In this document: one piece after another, positions 21,472 through 36,400 of the stretch | Layout of the letters: every line of letters begins with the position of its first letter | How positions within the stretch are numbered: the first letter of the stretch is position 1 | Source of the DNA: Liolophura sinensis | Lineage: Eukaryota > Mollusca > Polyplacophora > Chitonida > Chitonidae | Length of the DNA: 64,000 nt | Direction: 5' to 3' | Assembly (NCBI RefSeq): GCF_032854445.1 | Contig: NC_088307.1 | Location: 9,176,001-9,240,000, forward strand | Translations under genes and position numbers: made by a program | Notes under the pieces: model-generated | Databases searched by the model: none | What the model saw: the letters and a program-made list of their open reading frames with translations, nothing else | Told to the model about the DNA's origin: nothing

Positions 21472-24400
21472 CAAACAGTCGGCATAATCATAGCGGCAAG
21501 AAAAATGTTTTTCTGAGACAAGACAATACTTTAGTAATACTTAGGCTCACAAGCCTCATGTACTGAGGTACACACTTCATGTACTGGGTACACACTACAT
21601 GTAAACGAGTACACAATTAATGTACTGGGTACACACTACATGTAATCGAGTACACAATTAATGTACTGGGGTACACACTTTCTGTGCACTGGGTATAGAA
21701 AGAAGACATCATTCTGTATTCATTATCAAACAGATATGAAAAAAAGAATCAAGAAATAATTTTTTCAGTCTTTGTAAAAAAAAAATTGTTAAAGAAAAGT
21801 TAAAGAAATTTATAGGTCAAGACGTACCTGCACACTTATAACTCGTGGCAAAGGTTGTCGGGTGTTAGCTCCGCCTTCTATAGCCAAGCCAAGCGTGGGT
21901 TTTGTCTTGTAGATTGTGATTGGCTCAAAATGAATGTTTCCGTACTTACTCTTCCACATGTCAAGAAATTCTCCCATATCAGTTTCCTTGGGAAACAGAG
22001 AATGAAGAAATCGTTGGATTAATTCAGACAAATTTAATATTCAGATTTTGTCCTAAAGCAGTGCATGTATTTACGGATCAAAGAGATGGGGCGCTTGAAG
22101 ATTTTATACCAATTAACTTTTATGAAAACTGGCCTCTTTCTTGACCAGCTACTGCATACCCCAAAAAGTTAGGGTAAGAAGTTCCAAAAGTCATTCTGAC
22201 TATAAAAGAAATCAGGTTCACTTTGAAAATAAATATCTATTTGTGAAGATTAATCCACTCTTTGGACATTCAATTGTGAAGATTTCCGTGCTTCTATTTG
22301 TTCTTAGGACTTATGGGTTCCAATAAGGGAATTTTGACATTACAACCTCGTGGTGAGGTCCCTTATTTATGCCAGCCGCATTGTGACACTTGCAGAGTAA
22401 TCAGTGCATTTTAGCAGGGAACTGTATATAAAATATTGAAAACTATTCACAAAAGATCACTTTCATTTATTGAGTTGCCTCAGTTAAAAAGGCACTGAAT
22501 TTAATATTTTACAAAATAAAAGTCATCAGTTCTAAATAATACATGTTTTCTATGATACTCCTTCTGGCTACAGTTGTTCAAAAGTGTATTAGACGTATTA
22601 ACTTTAATCCAGATTATAATGTCAGATTAATCAGATTAGGATTAATATTTAACCTGCATGGATTAAGTTTACTACACTTTGAACAACTGGGCCCAGACCA
22701 CTTTAGCCAGCCAGGGCTGTATCTCTCTGTAAGAATGGCTTTATTTATTGTTTATTAATGTAACATAGCCTGTATTTCCCAGGTTGATCTTGATTGACAG
22801 CTGCACACTCACCATGGCAACTGGATGGGTGGATCTGTCCTGTGGACTGTTTGATGGGTAATCTCTGTCAGGAGTCTGCAAATGGAGAGTTAAGGGAACA
22901 CTTTAAGATTTCAATCAAAAATTATTTCATCATTAACAAAGACGATCTGTTTTTTATTCAGCAGTCTCCATGGCCCAGTGGTTAGTGTGCTATCGCAGCA
23001 CAATGACCCAGGAGCCTCTCACCAATGCCATCACTGTCGTACCGGGTAAGGTTTTCCAGCAATCTCAGGATGGTCATGGAAGGTTTTCCTCCCACCGTTA
23101 TAATATTGGCTGCATTGTATATTAAAGTGAAATATTTTTGAGTGTGGTGTAAAACACCAATCAAATAAATACATGGTATATAATTTAATAGCATCCAGAG
23201 TTATGCTTGTCCATTTTAACAGTGTAAACCTTAGCAATAGGTGATGTGATGTGCTTGTCTGATTTAATATCAGTCAAATAGTGAAAGCAACAGAAAATTA
23301 ACTTGCAAAACAGACACAGACATGTCAATGTCTAGCTTTTCAGTTTAGGAAAACAATCTGAATTGTTTGAATCTCTATCATATATTTTTAAAAAAATATA
23401 TAATTAATGCTTTGGAACTAGAGTAGCTCTTCACATGCACTCTCTTGGACCATGTCTGTAGCAGTGCTGTACTTTCATTACGTCTGTACCAACAACATTT
23501 CTGTAGCAGTGGTGTACTTTCATTACAGTCTGTACCAACAACATTTCCGTAGCACTACTGTACTTTCATTACAGTCTGTGCTAACAACATTTCTGTAGCA
23601 GTACTGTACTTTCATTATGGTCTGTACCAAAAAACATTTCTGTAGCAGTACTGTACTTTCATTACAGTCTGTACCCACAACATTTCTGTAGCAGTAGTGT
23701 ACTTTCACTACAATCTGTACCAACAACATTTCTGTAGTGGTACTGTACTTTCATTACAGTCTGTACCAACAACATTTCTGTAGCAGTACCGGTACTGTAT
23801 TTTCATTACGGTCTGTACCAACAACATTTCTGTAGCAGTACTGTACTTTCATTACAGTCTGTGCTAACAACATTTCTGTAGCGGTACTGTACTTTTTCAT
23901 TATGGTCTGTACCAACAACATTTCTGTAGCGGTACTGTACTTTTTCATTATGGTCTGTACCAACAACATTTCTGTAGCGCTACTGTAAAGTCATTACCGT
24001 CTGTACCAACAGCCTCATTAAAGGGCCTACTGAAGTCTAACAACACTGCAGCTGATACATCTCATTCACAGCGATCAAATATTTAAACTATCGCTGGAAG
24101 TCAATCACGCGATAGCTTTGTGTGTGTATGTGTGTTAATAGCAGAAGGTTCATGTGCTTCAGCTCGGTAATCAGCTACAACATACAACACAACGTTACAG
24201 GATTAATGTATGGATAATATGCAGAAAATAGAGGTAGATTATCGAAAAAATTGCTATATGCCTTAAAAAATCTGGCTTTGATTCAGTTCTATATAACTGA
24301 AAATCTTCAATGCCCTCAATGATTTGTTGGTGCCACTAAAGATGTAAACTTGATAAAACTGTGCAAATTATTTCTCTTGATCCCACAGTTCTCTCAAAAT

Positions 24401-27400
24401 GTTTCAAAATATTGGTTGCCTAGGCCGCTGAAAAAGTTTAAAATTTAGGCCTATAAATCTTCATCTTTTTTAACCTCTAAAGCACTATTTTGAGCGGAAT
24501 TTATGCATACAATTATTAGGAAAATGAAACTGTAATGTTTTGTTAGTGGCACTAAAGATGTAATCTTCATACTACTGTGCAAATTATTTCTCTATACCCC
24601 ATAGTCCTCTCAGAATGTTTCAAAATATTGGTTGCTGAGGCAGTTGAAAATGTCCACGAATTAGGGTACGTTTTACATATAGTGCAATTGTGAATTTCCA
24701 ATCAAAAAGATTTTAGTACTTTCTTAAGCTAAATTTTGCCACACTTGAATAGTTCCATACAACTGCACATGCTTTAAAATTCTCACGTATTCCAACATGT
24801 TCTTTACGTTTTCCAACTGCACGATGCTTCATATTTGTGCAATGGGAGACTCAAGGACGAGCTACAAAGACAGAATGTATTGTTTTCTTCTGTGACATTG
24901 CAGAGCATGTGTAATAAAGGAAAGAACAAATGAGTTCACAGCTTTTGACAATCTTGATACAGGCGGCAAGGAATTTTACGCGTTCCTCATTATTTATACC
25001 AACTGAAACACATGGTATCAATGCCTGAGCACAGGACTGATCAAATTCCTTAAAAAATGTTAGAAAATTAGGAAACCCAGGAATCAAGCACTACACAGCC
25101 ATGTACTAAAAATATGAACTAATATGTATCAAAAAATATGAAAGAAGCATATCTGAGGATTACAAATGTTTGACAAATTTACCTGATTGAAATTTATTCT
25201 TACAATGTACACTTCGAACCTGATTGTAAAATGCATGCAGCTACAACATTCAAGAATTAATTTAAAAAAACAAAACATGAAAACCAAAGAACGAAGAAAT
25301 ACACATGAAAACTGAAAATTCAGGTATAAATAAGTTTGAATTAATTTAAACCTACAGTTAAAATCTCCTGTGAATCAGCCCAGGGTAGGAGTTTGGGTCG
25401 TGGGATACGCAATGGTTTAATCTTCAAACAGCCGTCCATGCTGTATATCGTGTGTGAACCATCATTTGCTAATCCTGGATCCACCTTGTAAGGGACCAAT
25501 CCACTTCCCACAATTCCTTAATTGTACAAGAACCAATCAAATGACGACAGGATAGACCATACACATCACATCTGATTTTAGAATCGCAGAAATGTTTCCG
25601 CAAAGAAAGTTGACAAGATAATAATTGTCCACTTAGGAATCAAAATCATGAATATATTTTGAGTGAGAATTAAGTCAAATTAAGACATCCAAATTACCAC
25701 ATGTGAATTTCAACAGGAATTCCACACCTTGGATTATGAACAACCTCTGCCCTAGCTAAGATCCATACAACTTAGCTTTGTTTGATGATCCGCAACTCGA
25801 AACAGAAACAGCCACTATTTCCCGCTGACTAACAATATACCTGTCAGCAGCATCACAAAAGACAGGGGTGCAGGTATGTATATATAATTATGTGCACCTG
25901 GCCAGGTGAAATTCTAACCAATCAAATCACATATTTCCGGAACCAGATTTTAAATCATCACCAGTCCGGGTTACCTGACTGTGTTGATGACAGGTAATTG
26001 CCCCTCCATTTGCTGTCTGACTTCCTGCTGGGTGTTTCTTGTGATAGGTGCACTGGGCACAGATCATCCGGCCACTGGAGCCTAATGTTAACCCTTATAT
26101 CACCTGAGGCAGGTGTGGAAATGGATTATTCATTAACGGACATTGTCCAGTCAGAGGGACACTAATGACAAAGGGACAGATTGATAATCCACAACTACAC
26201 GTATACAACACCAGACAGGTAAACTAAATGACCCATGCCCACCTGGTCACCATGGCAACACACAAATGCAGCACCTAATGGATGATGATGTGAAATACAC
26301 CTGATTGTACTTGAAGATTAATTCTGCCTTTATAATAATGTTTATACCACTCACTGTACTGAGTTTGCTTGAGTTCAAACAATAACTTCTGTACTCTTTA
26401 TTAAAGTCCACACGTACATCTGAATTTAAACAAGCATTTAATGCATTTCAGTTTTTTTAAATGTTTTAAAACATTATCAAATAAAAAGCAATTTTACTCT
26501 ATATATAACGCACAGCAGCAAAACCAAAACATTTTTCCGTTACATGATATTTTTTCTTTTGGATCATGTTTTTGATGTATGTAACTGCCGATATCTTTCA
26601 TTATTAGAGAAAACATCCCTCTGGACTATATTTCCAATATTGTAATTAAAACATAGCAATTAATATAACAAAGAAAATCCTCCTGATCATGACAATGGTT
26701 AGTGTATAAATTTTCAAATTATCAAAATTAATGAACCTGATAAAACATTTACACCTGATGCCATAGCTACATGTACAAACGAGACTTGACAAACTCTTAC
26801 ATCTGGCCTGAGGCTGCAAAACGTTCACGTACCTTGAAATGAAATCACCGGCTTGCAAATGCAATGCAACAGGCCTAACCAGTAGCCTACAGAGCCTGCC
26901 ACTCCCACCCCAATGCAATACTGCTAATGAACAGCTGATCACACATCGCACAAAACACATACCTGTATAAAACACACAGGTGAATCAACCCTCATCAACA
27001 GGTGAGAATTCAGTCACCCACACCACAAGGTTAACAGACTGATCATTCCTGTGACCACCAAAGAACACACCTGTGCAGGTATGGCCAGGTAAACAAAGTG
27101 CCACTCCCTGTGAATACTGATGCTTGTTACCATGGCAATCAAAACGCCACTTATGGCAACACAGATGCTAGCATCAGCAGGTCCCCTCTCTGTATCTTAA
27201 GCTCTGTTCATCTAGACAACACAAGAGCCGTGTCTCTCTATACACATCCATAGTTTTACATCTACGCAAATCTGTGCAACTTTTCATCCAAAAAATCAAT
27301 TCTACAATCCACAAGATACATCAGACACATCTTGAAGAGGGCGGCTTCTTCATAAAACATTTTTTAAAAAAATCTTTTCTCGATTACATTACCTTTATCA

Positions 27401-30400
27401 AAGAAACAATTATGGGAGGCATATTCATTCTGACTATAACAGGCCTCTGCACCTTTATCAGAAGCCTTTATTCATCTATTCCTCCACGAACGAAACAGAT
27501 TTTAAAATTTGCATTATTCCTCTATATTATCAATGCATATGGCAACAATGCCATAATTCCTGATGCTTATATTAATCAAAAAAATCAATTTTATTCCGCA
27601 AGATGCCACGTTTTAATACAACAACCGATGCATTCAATAAAGCACTTTCCACATTTACCTCTCATAAACAATGAAAGACTTTAACGTTTTATACCTGTAT
27701 ACATCATATTTTCATAACAATCAGGAATATGGAAATCTATCCAAGGCGTCCATTACATAAATGCAAAACTGTCAAGCCTGAACATACATCCTGATATGAG
27801 TTTGTTGCTAGGATACCGACCTTTCTTCATCAATGTTTAATATCTACCTGTGTGTCTGAGATCAAAGATACATCACGAGCACACCTGAGACAACCATCCA
27901 TCATAGACATGGTTAATCTTGCATGGCAGTTAGATATTAAAGCATCTAGAAATACAAGATCCACAATGAATCCAAAGATAAAAGATATTATATTATTACC
28001 ACTATTTATACAGTAATTACAATGTCCTTTTCCGCATTAAAAATTAAATTAATAGAGATGACTTTAACTCTTTAATCTCTCATGACAGTGTAACTACAAT
28101 ACAGACTGATGAAAGAATATAAAGTTATACTGATGATGTACAGCAACTCAAATCTCTGGGCACACATTAATAATCATCAGAAACATAGACAAGTAACATA
28201 TTACTTCAAGAAGTAATAAACCAATAATGTATATTCAAAAGAACTTTACTACTTGCATATGACCTTGGTTAGGATCTCTAAAGTACAATATCCGTCTGAT
28301 ATGCTCAAATAGTGAACAAATTACAGAACGTCTAGTTCAGACTTCTAAGTACTTCTACATTGTAGATGTTGTTGACACTCTGAGCCCTGGGCCAAAACCA
28401 AGTTGCAATGCCACGGAAATCTGCTTAATATTTGATAAATCATCCATGTTTTCCTAGGCTTCAAAGTACCCACATTTCATTCTGGTGAACATCACAAAGA
28501 GCTAACAAGATTCTCTGTTCTGCAGCACAGGTGAGAGGCGTAAAAGCAAGTGAGGCTCTAGAGGAAGGGAGAGGGCTCAGCAGATTTGAGGTTTTTGTTA
28601 ACTATTCTTTGATTTTTTGTCAAGTACGGAAAATTAATGTTTCTTTGGGAAAACATTTATTATCCAGGGCATATAATTATAAAAAAAGGTTAACCATTAT
28701 TGGCCAGAAATCAGAGCATTGAAGAAATATCACGCACTTTGTATATCTAAAGAATTAAATCCTTCAGGTGACTTAATCAACTTGTAATTAGAGGAGCAAG
28801 TACAGGTAAGTGATACTCGGTCTTCAACCAGTGAGTCACAACATTTTCTGAGAAGGGATAACAGAATGCAGAAAAGCCTGTTGCTATACAATTTACTCTG
28901 GTTTTCTCAGATTGACAACTGATAACAAAGAACAAATCACTGTCATTTTCCTTCTATAAGTGTCTACAATACCCCCAGTGAACTTTAATTTTAAAATGCA
29001 TTATTAGATAAGCATAAAAAATTAATAATCAAAAATGCATCAGTTTATGGACATGCAAATCCAATGTAAATAATAAACAGGACTTAAATTAACCCACAAT
29101 TTGTTTAATCCCCAATAAGTAAGCAAAATCCTGTGGCTCTCATGACAATAACTAAGCAAAATCCTGTGGCTCTCGTGACAATAACTAAGCAAAATCCTGT
29201 GGCTCTCATGACAATAACTAAGCAAAATCCTGTGGCTCTCATGACAATAACTAGCAAAATCCTGTGGCTCTCATGACAATAGCTAAGCAAAATCCTGTGG
29301 CTCTCGTGACAATAACTAAGCAAAATCCTGCGGCTCTCGTGACAATAACTAAGCAAAATCCTGCGGCTCTCGTGACAATAACTAAGCAAAATCCTGCGGC
29401 TCTCATGACAATAACTAAGCAAAATCCTGTGGTTCTCGTGACAATAACTAACCAAAATCCTGTGGCTCTCGTGAAAATAACTAAGCAAAATCCACATGAC
29501 TAGTATTTAATATCTTTGGGTGAAGTAAGTTTCATATTGCTTATATTGCTAAACTACTCATTTAATCTTGGAAAAAATCAATTTGATGATTTTCACCTAC
29601 TGGAGCCTTCGTCAAGCATCACACCTATTAGCAGTGTGTGTGAGTGGACAAATCAATATTAATTAGTCTGTGTCCGCTTTTGGAAGCCGGAAAATCCTCA
29701 ACTGGAGATCTGCAGGTACTGTATAGGCACAAATTACCACCATGGATATATCCTGTCTACATACATTAGGCCCCTGTAGATACAATCAGCCAGGTATTAT
29801 GTTACCTGAGGGTTAGGTTTATTGGCTGATCCATGATAAGACATGGTGACTGACTGATTGTTCATACCCCGTGTTAAGGCCCACTAACTTATATAAGTTG
29901 ACTGATTGATTGAGCGGCTGATTTATATGTTTCTGTGAGCTAATAGCTCATCAGAGACAGCCCTCAGCCTGATTGGCACTGTAATTCCTTCCTGATGTCC
30001 TTTACATTCAGACATCAAAATGAAATGGTATAGGAATGATGGGACCCTGACTGAAGCTTGCTTAAGTAGTGAGCTAATAGCCTGCCACTTTAAATCTTCT
30101 TCTCGATTACATGGTATTGTAAAAAACTCACATGAAATTCTTCCTGGTCACTCACATTCACACAGACATCAATGTGAATGGTAGTGGAATGATAGAAGTG
30201 AGCTAGAAGTGGGCTTTAACTACACCACTTCAGTGTTCTTGGTTACTGCATCTGGCTACATGATCTATAGGAGCAAGAGTTTCTCTAGTTCCAATAATCC
30301 TTGAATGCACAATAAAACAGATTCTTACCTTTGACTTGTTTTTGTCCATATTTTGGCCCATTGTCAAGATGTCTGAAAAAATTAAAAAAAGAACAATGCA

Positions 30401-33400
30401 CTTTTCGAAAGTTTTCACTTTATGACAAACAGTGAACCGTGAAACAGTATCAACATACTCACACCATTTTACACGCCATGTGTAATACCTCGGTGTATTT
30501 GATCTTGTTCACATATATAACAGTAATAACTTCATGTGTCATAAAGCCTTCTTTAATTTAAATTAATTGCTTACCTTCAGTCAAATTAAACTTTATGGCT
30601 TCTTTTCAGTCATTTTTAAATCAATGGCTTTCTCTTTCAACCAGCTTAAAACCATTGGTTTAATTGTTTTACATAATCTTCAAATTAATGTCTTTCAATC
30701 GGTTTCAAAGAAAAGGCATCTTTCCAACAACATTCCAATCAGCTGCTTGTTTCCAAGCTGCTTTTAGTAATTAATGGCTTCTTTTTTAACTACCTGTAGC
30801 TTGGCTATAACTCTTCTCAGCCAGCCTCAAATTAATGATGGCTTGCTTTCAAGCACCTTTTTAAATTAATGGCTTGCTCTCAAGCACCTTTTCAAATTAA
30901 TGACTTGCTCTCAAGCACCTTTTTAAATGAATGGCTTGCTCTCAAGCACCTTATTAAATTAATGGCTTGCATTCAATCTGCTTCAAATTTAATTTTTCAT
31001 TTTCTTTTCATTTAATGGCTCAATTTTCAATACTGTTACTATCAAAACATTATCTGGATAGTCTTGACAGCAAGATCAATAATAATTAACTTCATTTTTA
31101 AAGTAATCTGAAAGGCCAGTCTTTTACATGGGCATCAAAATGACTAGAATCTGATACAGATTCTTTAAGAAGACACCTCTTTCATCAGAGGTTTTAAAGG
31201 GAGTTAAAAGGAGCTGCTTTAAAATTGAGCTAATAACCAAACGGTCTGCTTTCAAAGAACATCATTACTTGCATCAAATGGTAGCAAATGGAAACTTTAA
31301 AGTTGAGGAATCAAACTGGCATTTTTTTTTTTTTTTTTTTGGGCTGCAGTGCGACACACACTTACTTATTAGATGGAGAACTACTGTCACTACCACTGCT
31401 CCCATTCATGTAAACCCCACTGTCCCCTTCTGCTGGGTTCTTCATTTCTTCAACAGGCTTTCAAACAATAAATAAATAAATATTTAAAGGGCATGGGAAA
31501 GCTCTGGAATGCTTAATGCTAAACTTGTTTTTTATGTTAAACTCTCAAATATTTACCCCAAAAATTTAACTGTGTTAACAACTTCATAATACCATAACGC
31601 CACCAAGGGAGACAATTCTTTCAACATACAATCTTCATTCCTTTATCAACAAATAACCTATAGCTTGTACACAGGGTTGACAAATCCCAGTTCACTTAAA
31701 ATATTAGCACATAAATGTCAAACAAACATACCACAAAAATCATTTCTCAAGAGTTTGATACAATTTGGCTCAGTGGCAATGAATATGTTTCAATTTCACA
31801 GGAAGATTACAATCATGGACGTTTAAAAAAAAAAACATTTTTTTCTCGTTTAACCATAGCAAGAACCGTGGATTAATTAAATGGTTTATGGACACAAATA
31901 TTTAGTAAAGTAGATTTAAAGTTGGACAGGGTTTCATATCATAGTTAGTTAGGGTAGTTATAGTCACCTTGGCCACACTGTATAATCCGTCATGGACGTC
32001 GGCCATTACTAACAGTTGTTCCTCTGACCTTGCCTTCCTAAGGTCATTACCTGACCTTGACTTTTGACTTCTGGGCATGTCCACAAATGAGCCACCAGTA
32101 TTGTAATACAATCTGTCCCCAGAATATGCATTGAGTTTATGGCGTGGTGGCTTTTTAAGAAGAGTTATGTTTCCTGTGGAGGTGTAAATTTGTGACTGGT
32201 TGCCATGGTGAGAACTATATTTCCCATCATGCCTTCTGTGCGGAACAGAGGAGAATTCAGGAGAAGACTCAGGTGAACTGTTGTGACGATGTTTGTTTAA
32301 CTCAAACTTCTGAAACAAATATAAACAAAAAATTAAATAACAATAACAGAATAAGTTCAAGAAATTCCTTTTAGGGAAGGATTCTTTAGCATGATTCAAA
32401 ACGATGGTTGTGTATATCTTGTCTCTGATAGAGCTATTTGTATACCATGTGATGATAGGGAACAGCTACATGTAATTGTATATATGCATTTCTCAGGTAG
32501 TTACTTGTATCCAAGCATGCTACAGATATAGCTACTGTATCTGGGCATGTGATGAACATACCTACATTTTAAGGATGCAGAACAGCTAATTGTCTTCATA
32601 CATTTTACAAATAGTTACTTGTATCCAAGCATGTTATGGATATAGTTACTTGTATCTCTACAGGTTACAAATACTGTAAAAGCCTTTTTATTCACGTGAT
32701 ACTAACATTCATAGATTTCGCAGCAAACACATTTCCGCGAAAATAAGTGCAATCCAATAGAAAGCCCATGTAAGTAATTTAGTAATGTAGCATGAGTTAC
32801 AGTTATAAATTCGTTAACAAGCACTACAGTTCTTATACTTTTTCAAACACGTTAATTAGAAATACCTAATTAGAATGTATTCTGGCTTTCACAAATCCAG
32901 CTTAATTGATCGTCAGTTAATCTGACGATCAAGAAATCAATCAAGAAAAAGAAGATCAAGAAAGTTAATCTTGCCTTCTTTTAAGGAGGCTTAGCTCAGT
33001 TGAAGTATCGCCACATTGCGACGTTGTTACTGTTGTTGATTTATTGCCGCGGTTGGAGACATACAAGTTGATAATTTGTACTGTGCGTGTGTACGTGATA
33101 GGTTATACATACGATGAGAGAGGCTGTTTTTTAATCTACTGTATTTGCCTTCCAGTCAGATCACCTTTCTCACGCGCCCGATACATCGCTCTGGAGGTTT
33201 CCTCACTTCAAACTTCCTTTTAATAATGACAATTTCTGTGAAATTTACTCAAATCTGTTACAGTTCACTCAAAGTTTCACTCACATTGCTGATGCGTGAG
33301 AATTAAACAGTGGGATTTATTTATATCACACTAATCCTTCGTCATCTCCGAGAGCGAGTGACACAAATACTTATTCACACAGTGGGTAAGGGCTTCGTCG

Positions 33401-36400
33401 AATATAAAGATTAACAGTCTTGAAAAGATTAAAAGCTTAGAAGGATTAACTTGTCTGATCAAGTTTTACTGTATTGTATAGAATTTTTGTCACACCTTAC
33501 AGGTACAAACAATAACGACTATGAGACAGAGCACTGGAATGAAGCCAATTCACATGAATCAATTTACTTTTCTCAACTGTCTTTTAATTCTGAACCTCGG
33601 CTACAAAATTTTGACTCTACAACCAATCTATCAGTTTTTTCATTTGATTGCCAGAAGCTGAGCAAGCATTTCACAGAAATGGCTTAACTCAACCATTTAA
33701 GAATTTTTTGAAATTCCAGGTTACAATATGTTCTCTTTGCAATGTACCCAGCATAAGGGTGGAGGCATCACTCTCTATGTTACATCAGACATTACATCAT
33801 GTAAAGTAAGGGAAGATCTAAGTTTTCACAGAGACTCTGGCTGTTGTGAATGTCTGTTCATAGAGATTAAATTCAATAAGTCCGTATATCTTATAGGTGT
33901 TGTATATAGATCACCTAGTAAAGATGTCAATGATTTTAATAATCATATATTACATATCGCAGAAAAATGCCGAAGAGAGTCAAAACAAACCGTTATGATG
34001 GGGGACTTTAAGACTGACCTTTTAAAAACTGAATATCATGCTCCATTCAAAGACTTTCTTGAAATAATGAAATCAATTCACTTTCTCCTCCAAATTACTA
34101 AGCCAACTAGAGTACAATCTCGATCAGCAACATTAATTGATAATATATTCACAAATTGCTTCGATAAGTATCTTCTTTCTGGAATCCTACTAACAGACAT
34201 AACAGATCATTTTCCATTTTTCATATCACGGAATAAGGATACTGTAGGAATAATACAGAACAAAAATTGCAGCACCAGAAATACATTGCATCAGAGAAGC
34301 AAAATTTTATTGATGAAGCAGAAAATACAAACTGGGACTCTGTTCTAAACTCAACTGATGTCAATCATGCTATGGACACTTTTGGTTGAATGTTCCCCTC
34401 CATCTATAACTGCTGTTTTCCCATTACTCAACATAAATTTCACAAAAAGATCACAAAACTGTGGGTAACAGGCGGCCTTCTGACATCTATCTTTGAAAAA
34501 AACAGATTATATTGACTTAACTTAAACACAGAGATGAAGAATCTGAAAAAGGTACAGATCCTTCAGGAACAAGTTAAACAATAGTATTCGCTTAGCAAGA
34601 AAACACTACTTTGAGAACAAATTTAATAAGGTAAACAACAATATTAAAGGTGCCTGGAAAGTTTTAAATGAATTACTGAATCGCAGGAAGTCTCGAGAAC
34701 AACCTTTGTCCTTCAGAACAAATGGTACTGACATTACTGACACTGCTACGATGGCAAACAGCTTTTATAAATACTTTAATTCTGTAGCCAGTAGTTTGGA
34801 ACGCACAAATTCCTGCAGTAAATGACCAGTTTTACAGATTACTTTAGCCAACCATTTGCCCAGTAATTTTTCTTTTCCACATGTAACACCAAGTGATGTT
34901 ACTTCTGTTATCTCAGACCTTAAGTCCTCAGCCTCTGTGGGTCTTGATGGAATTCGAATGTCACTTGTTAAACTTGTCTCCGATCACATTTCTGCCCCTC
35001 TGTCACAAATTATCAACTTATCTTAGGTATCAGGCAAAGTTTCTGACTGCATGCAAAGCAGGAAAGGCCAACCAACTGGAAAAATACCAACCTATATCCG
35101 TACTTTCCTGTTTCAGTAAAATACTTGAGAAAATAACTTCAAATGCAGTATTTAGCCATGCAGAAGCTAATGGTATCATTGATAAAAAACCACTATGGCT
35201 TCAGAGCAAATCACTCAACATCTCTGGCTGCTTCTTCATTGTATGATAAATTAGCGACTGACAAGGAGAACAAACTGTACATGTACAGTATAGTCACATT
35301 TCTCGACCTTTCAAAGGCATTTCATACAGTAAATCATGCCATGCATTTACGTAAACTTGAATACTATGGTTTCAGAGGTATAAGTAACTCTTGGTTTAGA
35401 ACTTATTTATATAACAGAACTCAGTGTGTATCGTTTTCTGACACCTTATCAACTGAATCTGTACAATGTGGAGTTCCACAAGTCTCTATTTTAGGATTTT
35501 TCTTGTTCTTACTTTATATCAACGATATCTCTCATATATCTAACCTTCTTCACTTTATTTTGTTTGCAGATGACACCAGTACAATTTACTCCTCTGACAA
35601 TATAAATGATCTCTGTAATACTATGTCCATGAACTCGAAAACTTCATACTTGGTTCTGCTGCAACTGCCTATCCCTGAACATTACGAAGACAAAATACCT
35701 TCTCATAACCCCTCTCACTAAAAAGAAAATAAACTCACCACCCTCTCTTAAAAAATGTGACAATGAAATAGAAAGATTATATAAATTCAAATTTCTTGGA
35801 ATGGTCTTAAATTCCAAACTTAAAAGGACTTCCCATATCGACTATATTGGTTCAAAGGTGTCTAGAAATCTCAGGTTGATAAGCCACGTAAAGCATTCTG
35901 TTAACAAGAAAACATTATTTATTCTGTATTTCTCTCTTATATATCCTTAACTTTCATACGTAAACATATGGGCAATACATATCGAACTCATCTCACGCCC
36001 TTACAGATTCTCCACAAATGCCTCATTCGAACTATCACTTATTCAAAAAGAAATGATCACGCGTCCCCTCTGTTTCATCAACTATCCATCTTACCACTGC
36101 GAGAGATGAACATTCTATCTGTATCACTCTTAGCACACGAGTTTTTTATCATCCCGAACTTACTCCTCCCAGCTTCGAAACTTATCTGTTAAAACAATCT
36201 GCTACCCATCACTATGCGACTAGAGCAACTCAACTGGATTATAATAGACCTATGTACAGTACAAACTTATCGTACTTTTCATTAAGAACAATTTGCCCTC
36301 GAGAATGGAATAAACTACCCACCACTCTTCGTATTATAAATTCCACTAAAATCTCTTTTTAAATCCAGGCTTAAACTATATCTCCTTGAGCAATTTGATT

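Noticed and set aside
23448-24012. Regularly spaced repeats resembling a CRISPR array
   Set aside because: Units are contiguous 46-bp tandem copies without unique spacers, in an animal intron. The same applies to the other arrays.
27274-27684. 136-codon plus-strand open frame with hydrophobic stretches
   Set aside because: No recognisable domain, no splice or start context beyond ATG, inside a whirlin intron. One such frame is expected by chance in 64 kb of AT-rich DNA.
29105-29503. 130-codon minus-strand and 79-codon plus-strand frames
   Set aside because: Generated by the 33-bp minisatellite.
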